Notes: generated by a model not told the origin, from the letters alone. Shown: positions 1-9,428, counted from the stretch's first letter. The stretch: DNA of 64,000 bases from Maricaulis sp947259345 (GCA_965217205.1 OZ244254.1:1-64000), one strand, 5' to 3'. Program-made: numbers and translations.

Positions 1-1
1 C

Positions 2-229
2 CTGCTCGACAATGGCCGGTTCTCGGTCGGTGATGTGGTCAGCGGGCTGTGCACCTATTCGGTGCCCGATCGCGGTGAGCTCCGCCTCACGCTCAATGTC
101 GAGCACACCCAGCTGGACTGCCCCTTCACGGTGACCGAAGCCGGCTTCTGCCGCGCCTATCTGCAACCGGGCGACAGCGGCAGCTTCAACATCCAGCGCC
201 GCACGACGCCGGTCTCGACCGGTTCGTAA
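2..229 (+). CDS. 3' end of an unidentified gene
   Basis: The frame is open from the first bases of the window and stops with TAA at 227-229, giving the last 75 residues of a protein whose start lies upstream. The tail has three cysteines (in GLCTY, LDCPF and GFCRA) and ends in a Ser/Thr-rich stretch, which would suit an exported protein, but I recognise no domain. The reading frame is supported by its GC-rich third positions and by the hairpins that follow it. Function is unknown. Confidence 0.55.
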   Translation: MLDNGRFSVGDVVSGLCTYSVPDRGELRLTLNVEHTQLDCPFTVTEAGFCRAYLQPGDSGSFNIQRRTTPVSTGS

Positions 230-334
230 GCGCTGAACCAGCCTGAAGCCTGTACGAAGCACACAGGTTGAAAGACGCTCGGCTGCCCCCCGCAGCCGGG
301 CGTTTCTGTGTCGCCGACCGGCAACCCAAACGAA

Positions 335-358
335 AACGGACCGCCCGGGCGGCCCGTT
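335..358. terminator. GC hairpin, possible terminator
   Basis: Arms AACGGACCGCCC (335-346) and GGGCGGCCCGTT (347-358) pair with one internal mismatch and almost no loop. It lies 106 bp after the preceding stop codon. There is no clear run of T after it, so intrinsic termination is only a possibility. Confidence 0.35.
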
Positions 359-466
359 GTGTCGTGATGTCTCTTGAAGGAGATGGTGCCCAGGAGAAGA
401 GCGCGGCGGAATTTTCACATTCTTCAATGCGCTGCAATTTCATAGCGTTATGTTTGCCGCATTCGA

Positions 467-502
467 TTGGTACATGGCGCGTTGTTAATCTCCATGTACC
501 AA
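467..502. repeat. perfect 11-bp inverted repeat, possible operator
   Basis: TTGGTACATGG at 467-477 is matched by CCATGTACCAA at 492-502 with a 14-bp spacer. It sits in the AT-richer region upstream of the metal-efflux operon, 128 bp before its first start codon, where a dimeric regulator could bind. No regulator gene is adjacent. A stem-loop in a leader transcript is the other reading. Confidence 0.4.
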
Positions 503-629
503 ATCGTGGTGCGCCGCTGGGGTCAAGGCCGTGTGTGTCCTTCGTCCGCTTCAGCCGATCCCGGCCATCATTCTTGACCTCTTCCGCTCATGGCGGCACT
601 AATGGGTTGTAGTTTTCCTCTTGGGGCCT

Positions 630-1019
630 ATGCGGCACGTTCTGACATTCCTGCTGATTGCCATGCTGGCTTGGCTCGGACCTGTGTCCGGGGCGGAGGC
701 GCATACGCATGAGGAGAGGGCGGAGCATCTTCATACGGATGTGGAGGAGGATCATCATCACGAGAATGTCCACCATCATCGGGGCGCGGATCGCGAGATT
801 GATCTGACCAAGATGCGCAAGGGGGCGGATGTCGATGCGGGCGAAACCTCGGATGTGACATTGCATGCCCATGTCCATATGGATGGTGCGCCGATGGCTG
901 CGTCGATTAGGATGCAAGCTGCAGAAACGGTGAGGCCGGTGCGGTCCCTGAGCCATGTCGTGCCGGAGCCTGATCCTGGATTGGGCGGGCTGAGACGGCC
1001 TCCCAAATCGACCCTGTAA
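630..1019 (+). CDS. His-rich periplasmic protein of metal-efflux operon
   Basis: A 129-residue protein with an N-terminal signal peptide (about residues 1-23, ending near SGAEA) followed by a segment packed with histidine and acidic residues (HTHEE, EHLH, EDHHHEN, HHH). Such His/Glu/Asp stretches bind divalent cations. The ATG at 630 is preferred over an upstream TTG at 621 because the signal peptide starts there directly. It opens an operon encoding a CzcCBA-type pump, so a periplasmic metal buffer or sensor role is inferred. I do not recognise a named family; the C-terminal half has no clear motif. Confidence 0.65.
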   Translation: MRHVLTFLLIAMLAWLGPVSGAEAHTHEERAEHLHTDVEEDHHHENVHHHRGADREIDLTKMRKGADVDAGETSDVTLHAHVHMDGAPMAASIRMQAAETVRPVRSLSHVVPEPDPGLGGLRRPPKSTL

Positions 1020-1083
1020 CGACCTGAACCGGCAGTCGGCTTGACCGGCTGCGCGTTGCTTCTCGTATACAGGACACATTTCC

Positions 1084-2349
1084 ATGCGAACCTCATCATG
1101 TTTGCTCGCGCTGGCCGCGATGCAAATCCTCGTGGCACCCGCCAGTGCGGTGGCCCAGAGGGCTCAGCCATCAATGCTGAGCCTGGACGAAGCGTTGGCG
1201 CGAGCCCTCGCCGAAGCTCCCGAACTCACAGCTGCCGATGCCCGTATCGATGCCAGTATCCAGCGCATTGACAGTGCGGCCCGGCGGCCCAATCCGACCC
1301 TGGATTTCACCTCCGATGGCGTGCTGGGAACAGGCGAGCGCAACCTCTTCAACGAGGCGGAAGCCGCTGTCGGTATCATGCAGCCCTGGGAGCGCGGGGG
1401 TGATCGCGAAGCCCGCTCCACCTTGGCCGAACGGGAACGCGACCTTCGGGTCGTGCGAGCCGAGATCGCCCGGCGGGATCTGATACAACAAGTCGAGCTG
1501 GCCTATCTCGAAACTCAGGCAGAGCGCATGCGCCATGCCATCACCGAAGATCGCATCGCCTCACTGGAAGCGCTGGCCGCCATCGTCGACCGTCGCGTGC
1601 AGGCCGCACGGGACCCACGCATGGCCCGTGACCGGATCGAGGCCCGTCTGGCCGAAGCCCGGATCGACGCCGGACTGGCCCAGCGCCGTGTTGCGACCAG
1701 TGCCACCATCCTGGCCTCCTATTGGGGCGGCCTGCCGGACTTCACGGTGGACGCCCAGAGCTTCGTGTCACCGGGGGATCTGGGTTCCAGCCCGGCGAAC
1801 CCGGACACGCCCGAAATCGCCCTCCTGCGAGCCCAGAGAGCCCGAAGTGATGCGGAGATCGGTCTGGAAACGGCCCGCGCCGTGCCGGACGCCAATGTCG
1901 GCCTTGAGCTGCGTCACTTCCAGTCCTCCAATGATGTGGCGCTTGGGGTGCGGTTCTCCATCCCGCTGCAAGTGTGGAATGCCAATCGGGCCAATATTGC
2001 ATCGGCCCGATCCGAAGCAGCCGCGATTGATGCCGACTTGGTAGCCCGCGAGCGTATGGTCCAGCGCCAGGTCCAAGCCCTGATCCTGCGCCGTCAGGCG
2101 GCGGCCGGAGAACTGGCGGCCCTGGAGGAGGCGGTGATCCCACCACTGCAGGCAGCCCTGGAACAGGCCCAGACCGGCTTTGCCCGTGGCAGTTTCTCCT
2201 TCCTGGAAATCTATGATGTCCAGCAGGCCCTGATCGATGCGCGGCTGCGCTCGGTCGATGCCCTGTTTGCCATCCACCAGTCCGACATCCAGCTGCGACG
2301 CCTGACCGGCGGCAGCCCGAACATGCCACAGAGCATGGGAGACGAGTAA
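1084..2349 (+). CDS. TolC-family outer membrane channel (CzcC-like)
   Basis: A 421-residue outer membrane efflux protein with a signal peptide (first ~25 residues, ending near ASAVAQ). Long amphipathic helices rich in Ala, Glu, Gln and Arg follow, in two similar halves, the usual design of TolC/OEP channels. The N-terminal part LSLDEALARAL is typical of the family. The stop codon TAA overlaps the ATG of the adaptor gene by one base, so the two are translationally coupled. In the complex it would form the outer-membrane exit duct for cations delivered by the RND pump at 3612-6779. Confidence 0.9.
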   Translation: MRTSSCLLALAAMQILVAPASAVAQRAQPSMLSLDEALARALAEAPELTAADARIDASIQRIDSAARRPNPTLDFTSDGVLGTGERNLFNEAEAAVGIMQPWERGGDREARSTLAERERDLRVVRAEIARRDLIQQVELAYLETQAERMRHAITEDRIASLEALAAIVDRRVQAARDPRMARDRIEARLAEARIDAGLAQRRVATSATILASYWGGLPDFTVDAQSFVSPGDLGSSPANPDTPEIALLRAQRARSDAEIGLETARAVPDANVGLELRHFQSSNDVALGVRFSIPLQVWNANRANIASARSEAAAIDADLVARERMVQRQVQALILRRQAAAGELAALEEAVIPPLQAALEQAQTGFARGSFSFLEIYDVQQALIDARLRSVDALFAIHQSDIQLRRLTGGSPNMPQSMGDE

Positions 2350-3602
2350 TGACCATCCGAAACATTTTCACGACCGCCCTGTGCGGCTCCACGGCGCTCG
2401 CGCTGATCGCCTGCTCTCCCAGCGCCCCGGAAGCCTCCGGCGGAGGCGGCCATGGTGAATCCGTAGCAGAAGAGTATGAGCGTGGCCCGCATCGCGGTCG
2501 CATGCTGCGCCAGGGCGACTTCGCTTTGGAACTCACCATTTTCGAGGACGGGGTCGATCCCGAATTCCGCCTCTTCCCCTATCTCAACGGCCAGCCGGTT
2601 GATCCCACCCGCGTCAGTGCGACCATCGAACTGACGCGCTTGGGTGGGCAGATCGACCGCTTTGAGTTCACCCCCCAGGAAGACTTCCTGCGCGGTGATG
2701 GTGTGGTGACCGAACCCCACTCCTTCGATGTGGCGGTCACAGCTTCCATGCCGGGTGTGAACGGGCGCTGGCAATATGAGTCGTATGAGGGCCGCACCAC
2801 GATCGCTTCGGAACAAGCCGAAGCGGGCGGCATTGCCGTAGCCGTCACCGGTCCGGCGACACTGGACGAGATGGTCGAGGTCTATGGCGAGATCGAACTG
2901 ATGCCGGAAGGTCGCGCCGAGCTGCGCGGCTGGCTGCCGGGGCGTGTCGTCGCCCTCAATGCCAGCATCGGGGACCGCGTCGAGGTCGGTCAGACCCTGG
3001 CCCGCATCACGGCCACGGAAAGCCTGCAGACCTATTCCGTCACCTCACCGATCAGCGGTGTCGTGGTGGAACGCGGGGCGACGCTGAATGGTCCGACCGG
3101 CAGCGAACCGCTCTTCGTGGTCGCTGACCCCAGCCAGCTGCATGCAGAACTCTTCATCTATCCCGGCGACCTCGGCGCTGTCGCGACCGGTCAGCCGGTT
3201 CATGTAAGCAGCTTCGACGGCGGACGCAGCGTGGAGAGCGAGATCGAATTCCTCTCTCCGATGATCGATCCGGCGAGCCAGCGGGCCATCGCCCATGTGG
3301 AAATCCCCAATGAGGATGGCCAATGGCGCCCCGGCGAACGCATCCGCGCCCGCATCGAGGTGGGTGAGTTCGATGTGCCGCTCGCCGTCCGCACGGACGC
3401 CCTGCAGCGCTTCCGCGACTTCACGGTCGTCTATGCCCAGTTCGGTGACACCTATGAGGTCCGCATGCTGGACCTCGGCCGCCAGACGCCGCAATGGACG
3501 GAAATCCTGGGCGGCATCGACCCAGGTGTGACCTATGTCAGCGAGGCCGCCTTCCTGATCACGGCGGATGTCATGAAGTCCGGCGCGAGCCACGATCACT
3601 AG
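2349..3602 (+). CDS. RND periplasmic adaptor lipoprotein (CzcB-like)
   Basis: A 417-residue membrane-fusion protein. The N-terminus ends in the lipobox ALIAC, so it should be lipid-anchored in the inner membrane facing the periplasm. A Gly/His-rich segment (GGGGHGE, GPHRG) follows and the protein ends SHDH; both could bind metal. The central region carries the lipoyl/barrel-sandwich hybrid halves (around GRVVALNASIGDRVEVGQ and SPISGVVVERGA) and then beta-barrel domains. The order outer channel, adaptor, pump is that of czcCBA operons. It links the pump to the outer-membrane channel and may hand over metal. Confidence 0.9.
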   Translation: MTIRNIFTTALCGSTALALIACSPSAPEASGGGGHGESVAEEYERGPHRGRMLRQGDFALELTIFEDGVDPEFRLFPYLNGQPVDPTRVSATIELTRLGGQIDRFEFTPQEDFLRGDGVVTEPHSFDVAVTASMPGVNGRWQYESYEGRTTIASEQAEAGGIAVAVTGPATLDEMVEVYGEIELMPEGRAELRGWLPGRVVALNASIGDRVEVGQTLARITATESLQTYSVTSPISGVVVERGATLNGPTGSEPLFVVADPSQLHAELFIYPGDLGAVATGQPVHVSSFDGGRSVESEIEFLSPMIDPASQRAIAHVEIPNEDGQWRPGERIRARIEVGEFDVPLAVRTDALQRFRDFTVVYAQFGDTYEVRMLDLGRQTPQWTEILGGIDPGVTYVSEAAFLITADVMKSGASHDH

Positions 3603-3611
3603 GAGCGGATC

Positions 3612-6600
3612 ATGCTGAAATCCATTATATACCAGTCGATCCGCTATCGCTGGCTGGTCCTGTTCCTTGTGCTCGCCCTTGGGGCCCTCGGGGTGTGGAA
3701 CTTCCAGCGACTGCCCATTGACGCCACACCGGACATCACCAATGTCCAGGTACAGATCAATTCGGAGGCGGAGGGCTTCTCGCCGCTGGAAGCAGAACAG
3801 AGGATTACCTTCCCCATCGAGACCGCCATCTCCGGCATTCCGGGGCTGGACTATACCCGCTCGGTTTCCCGCTATGGCCTGTCCCAGGTCACGGTCGTAT
3901 TCCAGGACGGAACCGACATCTACTTCGCACGGCAATTGGTGAATGAGCGGCTGCAGGCCGTCCGTGATCAGCTGCCCGAGGGGGTGATCCCCGAAATGGG
4001 CCCCATCGCCACGGGCCTGGGTGAGATCTTCATGTACACGCTGGAGATCGAACCGGGCGCGACACGCGATGACGGGTTGGACTGGACTGCCGAAGACCTG
4101 CGCACCCTGCAGGACTGGGTCATCCGTCCGCAGCTCCTGCGCACGCCTGGCGTGGTTGAGGTGAACACGATTGGCGGCTATGTCCGCCAGTATCATGTCA
4201 CCCCGCACCCGGATCAGCTGGCCGCCTACGGTCTAACGCTGGACGATGTGGTCGAGGCCCTGTCCCGCAACAACACCAATACCGGCGCGGGGTATGTCGA
4301 GCACAATGGCGAACAGCTGCTGATCCGCTCGACCGGTCAGGCGGGTTCCATCGCTGATCTGGAAGCTGCCGTCATCACCAATCGCAATGGCCAGCCCATC
4401 CTGATCCGGGATGTGGCCGATGTGATCCTGGGAGAGGAGCTTCGCACCGGGGCCGCCACCGAGAATGGCCGTGAAGTCGTTCTGGGTACGGTCTTCATGC
4501 TGATGGGCGAGAACAGCCGCCAGGTGGCACATGATGTGGCCATCCGTTTAGAAGAGGCCGCCGAAGCCCTGCCTGCGGGTATAAGGGCCGACGCGATCTA
4601 CAACCGAACCGAACTGGTCGACCGCACCATCGAGACCGTGGAGAAGAACCTCGTTGAAGGCGCATTGCTAGTCATCGTCGTGCTCTTCCTTCTGCTCGGC
4701 AATGTCCGCGCGGCGATCCTGACGGCGCTGGTCATCCCGCTCTCCATGCTGATGACCATCACCGGCATGGTGGAGAACCGGGTCTCCGGCAATCTGATGA
4801 GTCTGGGGGCGCTGGACTTCGGTCTTATCGTCGACGGGGCGGTGATCATCATCGAAAACTGCCTGAGGCGGCTCGGTTTGCGGCAACATGAATATGGCCG
4901 CCTTCTGACCCGCGAGGAGCGTTTCAAGGAGACAGCCGAGGCTGCCGCCGAAGTGATCCGTCCCTCGCTCTTCGGTGTGCTGATCATCACCCTGGTCTAT
5001 GTCCCGATCTTCGCCCTAACCGGCGTAGAAGGGAAAATGTTCCACCCGATGGCCTTTACTGTGGTCTTCGCCCTCACCTCGGCGATGATCCTCTCCCTGA
5101 CCTTCGTCCCGGCTGCGGTCGCGATGATCGTCACAGGCAAAGTGCAGGAAAAGCCGAACATCTTGATGCGCGGCGCGGCGAAGCTCTATGCCCCGGTTCT
5201 GGGCATGGCGCTGAAACTGCGCTGGGTGGTCCTGGCCGGGGCGGTGGCCCTAGTGGTCGTGGCCGGGATGGCCGCCTCCCGCATGGGCTCGGAGTTCATT
5301 CCGCAGCTTGAGGAAGGCGATATCGCCCTGCACGCGCTGCGCATTCCCGGCACCAGTCTCAGTCAGGCGCTGGAGATGCAGACCCATCTGGAGGAACAGC
5401 TGCGGAGCTTCCCGCAGATCGAGCGGATCGTGTCCAAGATCGGCACCGCCGATGTGGCCACCGACCCGATGCCACCCAGCGTGGCGGACACTTTCATCCT
5501 CCTGCATCCGCGTGAGGACTGGCCCGATCCGCGCCTGCCCCGTGAAGAGCTGGTCGCCCAGCTAAACGAGGCCGTCCAGCAGGTGCCGGGCAATCGCTAT
5601 GAATTCACCCAGCCCATCGAGATGCGGTTCAATGAACTCCTCTCCGGTGTGCGGGCGGATGTCGCGGTGAAGGTGTTCGGCGATGATCTCGACGAACTGC
5701 TGGCCATCGGTCAGCGGATCGAAGGTCTGATGGGACAGGTCGAAGGAGCCCGGGACATTTCCCTGGAACAGGCCACCGGTCTTCCCATGATGCAGATCGA
5801 GCCCCGCCGTGAGGCGCTGGCCCGATACGGCCTGTCCGTGGATGACGTGCAGTCCGTGATCCGAACCTCCCTGGCCGGGACGCGGGCCGGACAAATCTTC
5901 GAAGGCGACCGGCGGTTCGATGTCATCGTGCGTTTGCCGGAGGATTTGCGGAGCAATGTTGCGCTTCTGGAGCGGCTCAACGTGCCGCTTTCGGCAAGGG
6001 AAGATGGCCACGTTGAGACCATCCCGCTGCGCGAACTGGCCGATATCTCGCTAGTCATCGGTCCCAACCAGATCAGTCGCGAAAACGGTAAGCGGCGCAT
6101 CGTCGTCACCGCCAATGTTCGTGGCCGCGATCTGGGGTCCTTCGTGACAGAGGTTCAGGACCTGGTCCGCAATGAGGCCGAAGTGCCTGCAGGCTATTGG
6201 GTGGAGTATGGCGGCACATTCGAGCAGCTGATCTCCGCCGCCAACCGGCTCAGCCTCGTCGTGCCGGTGGCTCTGGCCATGATCTTCCTCCTTCTGCTGG
6301 CCCTGTTCCGCTCGGTGGCGGATGCCGCCGTGGTCTTCTCCGGTGTGCCGCTGGCGCTGACCGGCGGGGTCGCGGCGCTGCTCCTGCGGGACTTGCCCCT
6401 GTCGATCTCGGCCGGGGTGGGCTTCATTGCCCTGTCCGGGGTCGCGGTGCTCAACGGTGTCGTAATGGTTAGCTTCATCCGCAGCCTGATGGATGAAGGC
6501 AAACCGCTTGAGGAGGCGATCCGGGAAGGGGCGCTAACCCGCCTGCGCCCGGTCCTGATGACGGCGCTGGTGGCCAGTCTCGGCTTTGTGCCGATGGCGC

Positions 6601-6779
6601 TCAATGTCGGTGCCGGTGCAGAGGTCCAGCGGCCTCTGGCAACGGTCGTCATTGGTGGCATTGCCTCGTCGACCTTGCTGACCCTGCTGGTTCTTCCGGC
6701 CCTCTTGCGCATTGTCCGGAGCTTCCTGGGCGGCAAGGCGGCCCGGGCGGACGACGCAACCCGCGAGGAACTCGCCTGA
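3612..6779 (+). CDS. czcA: heavy-metal RND efflux pump (CzcA family)
   Basis: A 1055-residue inner-membrane proton/cation antiporter, the normal length for heavy-metal RND pumps. It has the expected two halves, each with one N-terminal membrane helix, a large periplasmic loop and a bundle of helices. The fourth helix reads DFGLIVDGAVIIIEN. This Asp-Asp-Glu pattern is the proton-relay signature of the divalent-cation (Zn/Co/Cd/Ni) subgroups rather than of copper/silver CusA. Substrate choice among these ions cannot be decided from sequence. AGGAG sits just upstream of the ATG. It follows the adaptor gene by 9 bp and is the motor of the tripartite complex. Confidence 0.93.
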   Translation: MLKSIIYQSIRYRWLVLFLVLALGALGVWNFQRLPIDATPDITNVQVQINSEAEGFSPLEAEQRITFPIETAISGIPGLDYTRSVSRYGLSQVTVVFQDGTDIYFARQLVNERLQAVRDQLPEGVIPEMGPIATGLGEIFMYTLEIEPGATRDDGLDWTAEDLRTLQDWVIRPQLLRTPGVVEVNTIGGYVRQYHVTPHPDQLAAYGLTLDDVVEALSRNNTNTGAGYVEHNGEQLLIRSTGQAGSIADLEAAVITNRNGQPILIRDVADVILGEELRTGAATENGREVVLGTVFMLMGENSRQVAHDVAIRLEEAAEALPAGIRADAIYNRTELVDRTIETVEKNLVEGALLVIVVLFLLLGNVRAAILTALVIPLSMLMTITGMVENRVSGNLMSLGALDFGLIVDGAVIIIENCLRRLGLRQHEYGRLLTREERFKETAEAAAEVIRPSLFGVLIITLVYVPIFALTGVEGKMFHPMAFTVVFALTSAMILSLTFVPAAVAMIVTGKVQEKPNILMRGAAKLYAPVLGMALKLRWVVLAGAVALVVVAGMAASRMGSEFIPQLEEGDIALHALRIPGTSLSQALEMQTHLEEQLRSFPQIERIVSKIGTADVATDPMPPSVADTFILLHPREDWPDPRLPREELVAQLNEAVQQVPGNRYEFTQPIEMRFNELLSGVRADVAVKVFGDDLDELLAIGQRIEGLMGQVEGARDISLEQATGLPMMQIEPRREALARYGLSVDDVQSVIRTSLAGTRAGQIFEGDRRFDVIVRLPEDLRSNVALLERLNVPLSAREDGHVETIPLRELADISLVIGPNQISRENGKRRIVVTANVRGRDLGSFVTEVQDLVRNEAEVPAGYWVEYGGTFEQLISAANRLSLVVPVALAMIFLLLLALFRSVADAAVVFSGVPLALTGGVAALLLRDLPLSISAGVGFIALSGVAVLNGVVMVSFIRSLMDEGKPLEEAIREGALTRLRPVLMTALVASLGFVPMALNVGAGAEVQRPLATVVIGGIASSTLLTLLVLPALLRIVRSFLGGKAARADDATREELA

Positions 6780-6850
6780 TCCCCTCATGATCCGGTCCGG
6801 GCGTCCTGTCCGGGCCGGGTCATCGGCCCGACTTCACTTCGGAGTATCAC

Positions 6851-7567
6851 ATGTTTTCATTCCCGCCCAATTCGGGCTCAAACCGGTCGCTATGGGCGGT
6901 CTTCGCAGCGCTCTCTGCGTGTCTCCTGGTGGGCGGCGATGCGCTGGCCCACGGGGTCACGGAAGGCGACAAGGGCTATATCCAGGAGATCACGGGCATC
7001 AATCTGATCCCCTTCCTCTATCTGGGCGCTAAGCACATGGTGACGGGGTATGACCACCTCCTCTTCCTGTTCGGCGTGGTCTTCTTCCTCTACCGGCTCA
7101 AGCATGTCGGCATCTATGTCAGCCTGTTCGCCATCGGCCATTCCACCACCATGCTGGCTGGTGTCTTCTTCAATATCGGGCTTAACGCCTATCTGATCGA
7201 CGCCATTATCGGCCTGTCCGTTGTCTACAAAGCGATGGACAATCTGGGAGCCTTCCAGCGCTGGTTCGGCGTGCAGCCTTCCACCAAGGCCGCCACGCTG
7301 GTCTTCGGCCTGTTCCACGGTTTCGGCCTGTCGACCAAGCTGATCGACTATGACATCGCGCCGGACGGGCTCCTGCCCAACCTCCTGGCCTTCAATGTCG
7401 GGGTTGAGGTCGGCCAGCTTCTGGCCCTGGCGGCGATCCTGATCGCGATGGGCTTCTGGCGGCGCACGGCGAGCTTTGCCCGTCATGCCTTCCTCGCCAA
7501 CGCCATTCTCATGTGCGCCGGCTTCATCCTGATGGGCTATCAGCTCACCGGCTACTTCGTCGCGTAG
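6851..7567 (+). CDS. HupE/UreJ family membrane protein
   Basis: A 238-residue polytopic membrane protein with a signal-like first helix, a His near the mature N-terminus (LAHGVTEG) and about seven hydrophobic segments. Conserved features are YDHLLFLFGVVFF, the GHSTTM segment and FGLFHGFG, with histidines placed in membrane helices as in HupE/UreJ proteins implicated in Ni/Co uptake. CGGAG precedes the ATG by a good distance. It lies 71 bp after the pump gene, so it probably belongs to the metal operon. Whether it imports or helps export a cation here is unknown. Confidence 0.85.
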   Translation: MFSFPPNSGSNRSLWAVFAALSACLLVGGDALAHGVTEGDKGYIQEITGINLIPFLYLGAKHMVTGYDHLLFLFGVVFFLYRLKHVGIYVSLFAIGHSTTMLAGVFFNIGLNAYLIDAIIGLSVVYKAMDNLGAFQRWFGVQPSTKAATLVFGLFHGFGLSTKLIDYDIAPDGLLPNLLAFNVGVEVGQLLALAAILIAMGFWRRTASFARHAFLANAILMCAGFILMGYQLTGYFVA

Positions 7568-7590
7568 ACACAGATTTTCGGAGATTTCCC

Positions 7591-8277
7591 ATGTTCAATT
7601 CCCAACTCCCGTCCCGCGACGATCTTCCGTCCAGCGAGAGCCTTTTGAAGTCCGCCCTGGTGGCGCTGGTAGCCGCCATCGTCATTCTGGTGACCATCGT
7701 CCTGCCCGCCGAATACGGCATCGACCCGACCCGGATCGGCCGTGTCCTTGGGCTCACCCAGATGGGCGAGATCAAGATGCAGCTCGCCGAGGAGGCGACT
7801 GCTGATCGCGAAACCACAACTGCGCAGGCCGGATCTGCGGCACCGCAGGAAGCCGCTGTCTCGTCTGCTGCCGTCATCCCACAGGACACACCTGCTGAAA
7901 CAGCTGTGCCGGAGGAAGCCACACCGGTGACCGAGGCTCCGGTCGAGCCTGCGGCCCCGGAATGGCGCGACACGATCTCCATCACCCTCCAGCCGGGTGA
8001 GGCCACGGAGGTCAAGCTGACCATGCGGCAAGGAGGGACCGCCATCTATGAATGGACGACGGACCAGGCCGGACTGAATTCCGACCTGCACGGGGACAAC
8101 CCGCAGGACGCCTTCATCTCCTACCGCCAGGGGCGAAACGAGTCTGGCGACAGCGGCGAGTTCGCGGCCGAGTTCGACGGGCATCATGGCTGGTTCTGGC
8201 GCAATCGGGCCGATGTCGCCGTGACGGTCACGCTGCGCACGCGCGGGGCCTACAGCGAATTCAACCGGTTATTCTAA
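7591..8277 (+). CDS. single-pass membrane-anchored periplasmic protein
   Basis: A 228-residue protein with a short cytoplasmic N-terminus and one membrane helix (about residues 21-42, rich in Val/Ile/Ala). An Ala/Pro/Glu/Thr-rich linker (about 65-125) leads to a C-terminal globular domain ending near FNRLF. The ATG at 7591 is chosen because CGGAG lies about 10 bp upstream and the membrane helix follows; the longer frame from 7513 would overlap hupE. The C-terminal part contains HGDNPQ and DGHHGWFW, again His-bearing. Proteins of this layout accompany CzcA/HupE-type clusters and are annotated only as transmembrane anchor proteins. Confidence 0.75.
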   Translation: MFNSQLPSRDDLPSSESLLKSALVALVAAIVILVTIVLPAEYGIDPTRIGRVLGLTQMGEIKMQLAEEATADRETTTAQAGSAAPQEAAVSSAAVIPQDTPAETAVPEEATPVTEAPVEPAAPEWRDTISITLQPGEATEVKLTMRQGGTAIYEWTTDQAGLNSDLHGDNPQDAFISYRQGRNESGDSGEFAAEFDGHHGWFWRNRADVAVTVTLRTRGAYSEFNRLF

Positions 8278-8332
8278 TGGATGGCGGCCCGGTAACCTAG
8301 TCGGGGCGTTAATCCGGTGCATGGAGAGCGGC

Positions 8333-9382
8333 ATGATCCGTATCGGCGAGGCCTTTCAGGGCCGCGATAATCGTTTCACACCGATCCGGATCCTCTTGGC
8401 GAGCCTGGTCATCCTCGAACATCTTTTCGTCGTGGCGATGGGAACTGGCAGCCAGTCCCTTGTCAGTCTGCAGGGCTGGTCTCCCGGTTATCTGGCCGTG
8501 AATTGCTTCTTCATCCTATCCGGCTTTCTCATTGCCGGGAGCCTGGATCGGCGGCGGAACCTGTTTCGCTTCGTGCTGGCGCGAGCCTTGCGCCTCTGGC
8601 CTGCCCTCATCGTTCTTTCGCTTGCGGCCGTCCTGATCCTCGGCCCGGTCGCAACCGGCCTGTCTCCTGCGGCTTACTGGCAGTCCGCGCAGACATGGCT
8701 CTTCATCCCCAACATTGTCTTTTTCGCTGACACCTCTGGTGGCCCGGCGGGTGTCTTTATCGGCAATCCGGCACCGGGTGAATTCTCGGCCTCGCTGTGG
8801 ACGTTGCGCTATGAAGTCCTGGCCTATGCGGCTGCAGCACTGCTGTTCTTCACGCGGGCGCTGTGGAGGCCGCTCGCGATCAGCCTGCTGTGGCTCGGGA
8901 TGTCAGCCTTGGTTGTTTATTTGGCCCTCCGGCACCCGGAAGCACCGGCCGTCTTCATCGAGGGCAGTCGGCTGGCAGCTGCCTTCCTGTTGGGTGTGGT
9001 GGCGTACACTCTGCGTGACCGCATTCCGCTGACCCCGATCCCCCTTGCCGTAGCCTTGCCGCTGGCCTGGTTCCTGGGCGACCATCCCGCCGCACAGATC
9101 GTCTGGAACCTCGCCCTAGCAACGCTGGTCCTCTGGGTCGGGCTGTCCCGGCTCGACCGAGTGCCGACCGGTTCCAGCCTGCCAGACTGGCCCTACGGCC
9201 TCTACATCTGGCACTACCCCTTGTTCCAGCTGGTCTGGCATTGGGGCTGGGCAACATCGCTGCTTCACCTCGCCATGATAGGCATTCCGATCACGGCGGC
9301 TGCTGCGGCGCTGTCCTGGCATTTTGTGGAGAAACCTGCACTGGGGTTGTCGGGGCGGCTATTCAGATCAAGCCACGGCTGA
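8333..9382 (+). CDS. acyltransferase 3 family membrane protein
   Basis: A 349-residue integral membrane protein with about ten hydrophobic segments. Family landmarks are the N-terminal RILLASLVILEH, the SGFLIAGSL segment after a membrane helix, and FVLARALRLWPAL. The family transfers acyl groups (often acetyl or succinyl) onto extracytoplasmic polysaccharides or lipids. GGAGAG at 8323-8328 favours the ATG at 8333 over that at 8321. The gene is preceded by a 50-bp gap and is probably separate from the metal operon. The acceptor molecule cannot be inferred. Confidence 0.85.
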   Translation: MIRIGEAFQGRDNRFTPIRILLASLVILEHLFVVAMGTGSQSLVSLQGWSPGYLAVNCFFILSGFLIAGSLDRRRNLFRFVLARALRLWPALIVLSLAAVLILGPVATGLSPAAYWQSAQTWLFIPNIVFFADTSGGPAGVFIGNPAPGEFSASLWTLRYEVLAYAAAALLFFTRALWRPLAISLLWLGMSALVVYLALRHPEAPAVFIEGSRLAAAFLLGVVAYTLRDRIPLTPIPLAVALPLAWFLGDHPAAQIVWNLALATLVLWVGLSRLDRVPTGSSLPDWPYGLYIWHYPLFQLVWHWGWATSLLHLAMIGIPITAAAAALSWHFVEKPALGLSGRLFRSSHG

Positions 9383-9428
9383 AGGACCCGGCAGCCCGGT
9401 CTTCACCATCTCGCGAACGGAGCGCATA

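Larger units (their letters stand above)
230..629. other. 400-bp gene-free region with hairpins
   Basis: No convincing gene is seen here. The region holds an imperfect GC hairpin around 274-305 (CGGCTGC / GCAGCCG), a strong hairpin at 335-358, and a perfect inverted repeat at 467-477/492-502. The last third is noticeably more AT-rich and probably carries the promoter of the metal-efflux operon that starts at 630. Confidence 0.5.

Noticed and set aside
630..6779. Copper/silver (CusCBA) assignment of the RND pump
   Set aside because: The fourth-helix motif DFG...DGAV...EN is that of divalent-cation pumps, and no CusF gene or methionine cluster was noticed.
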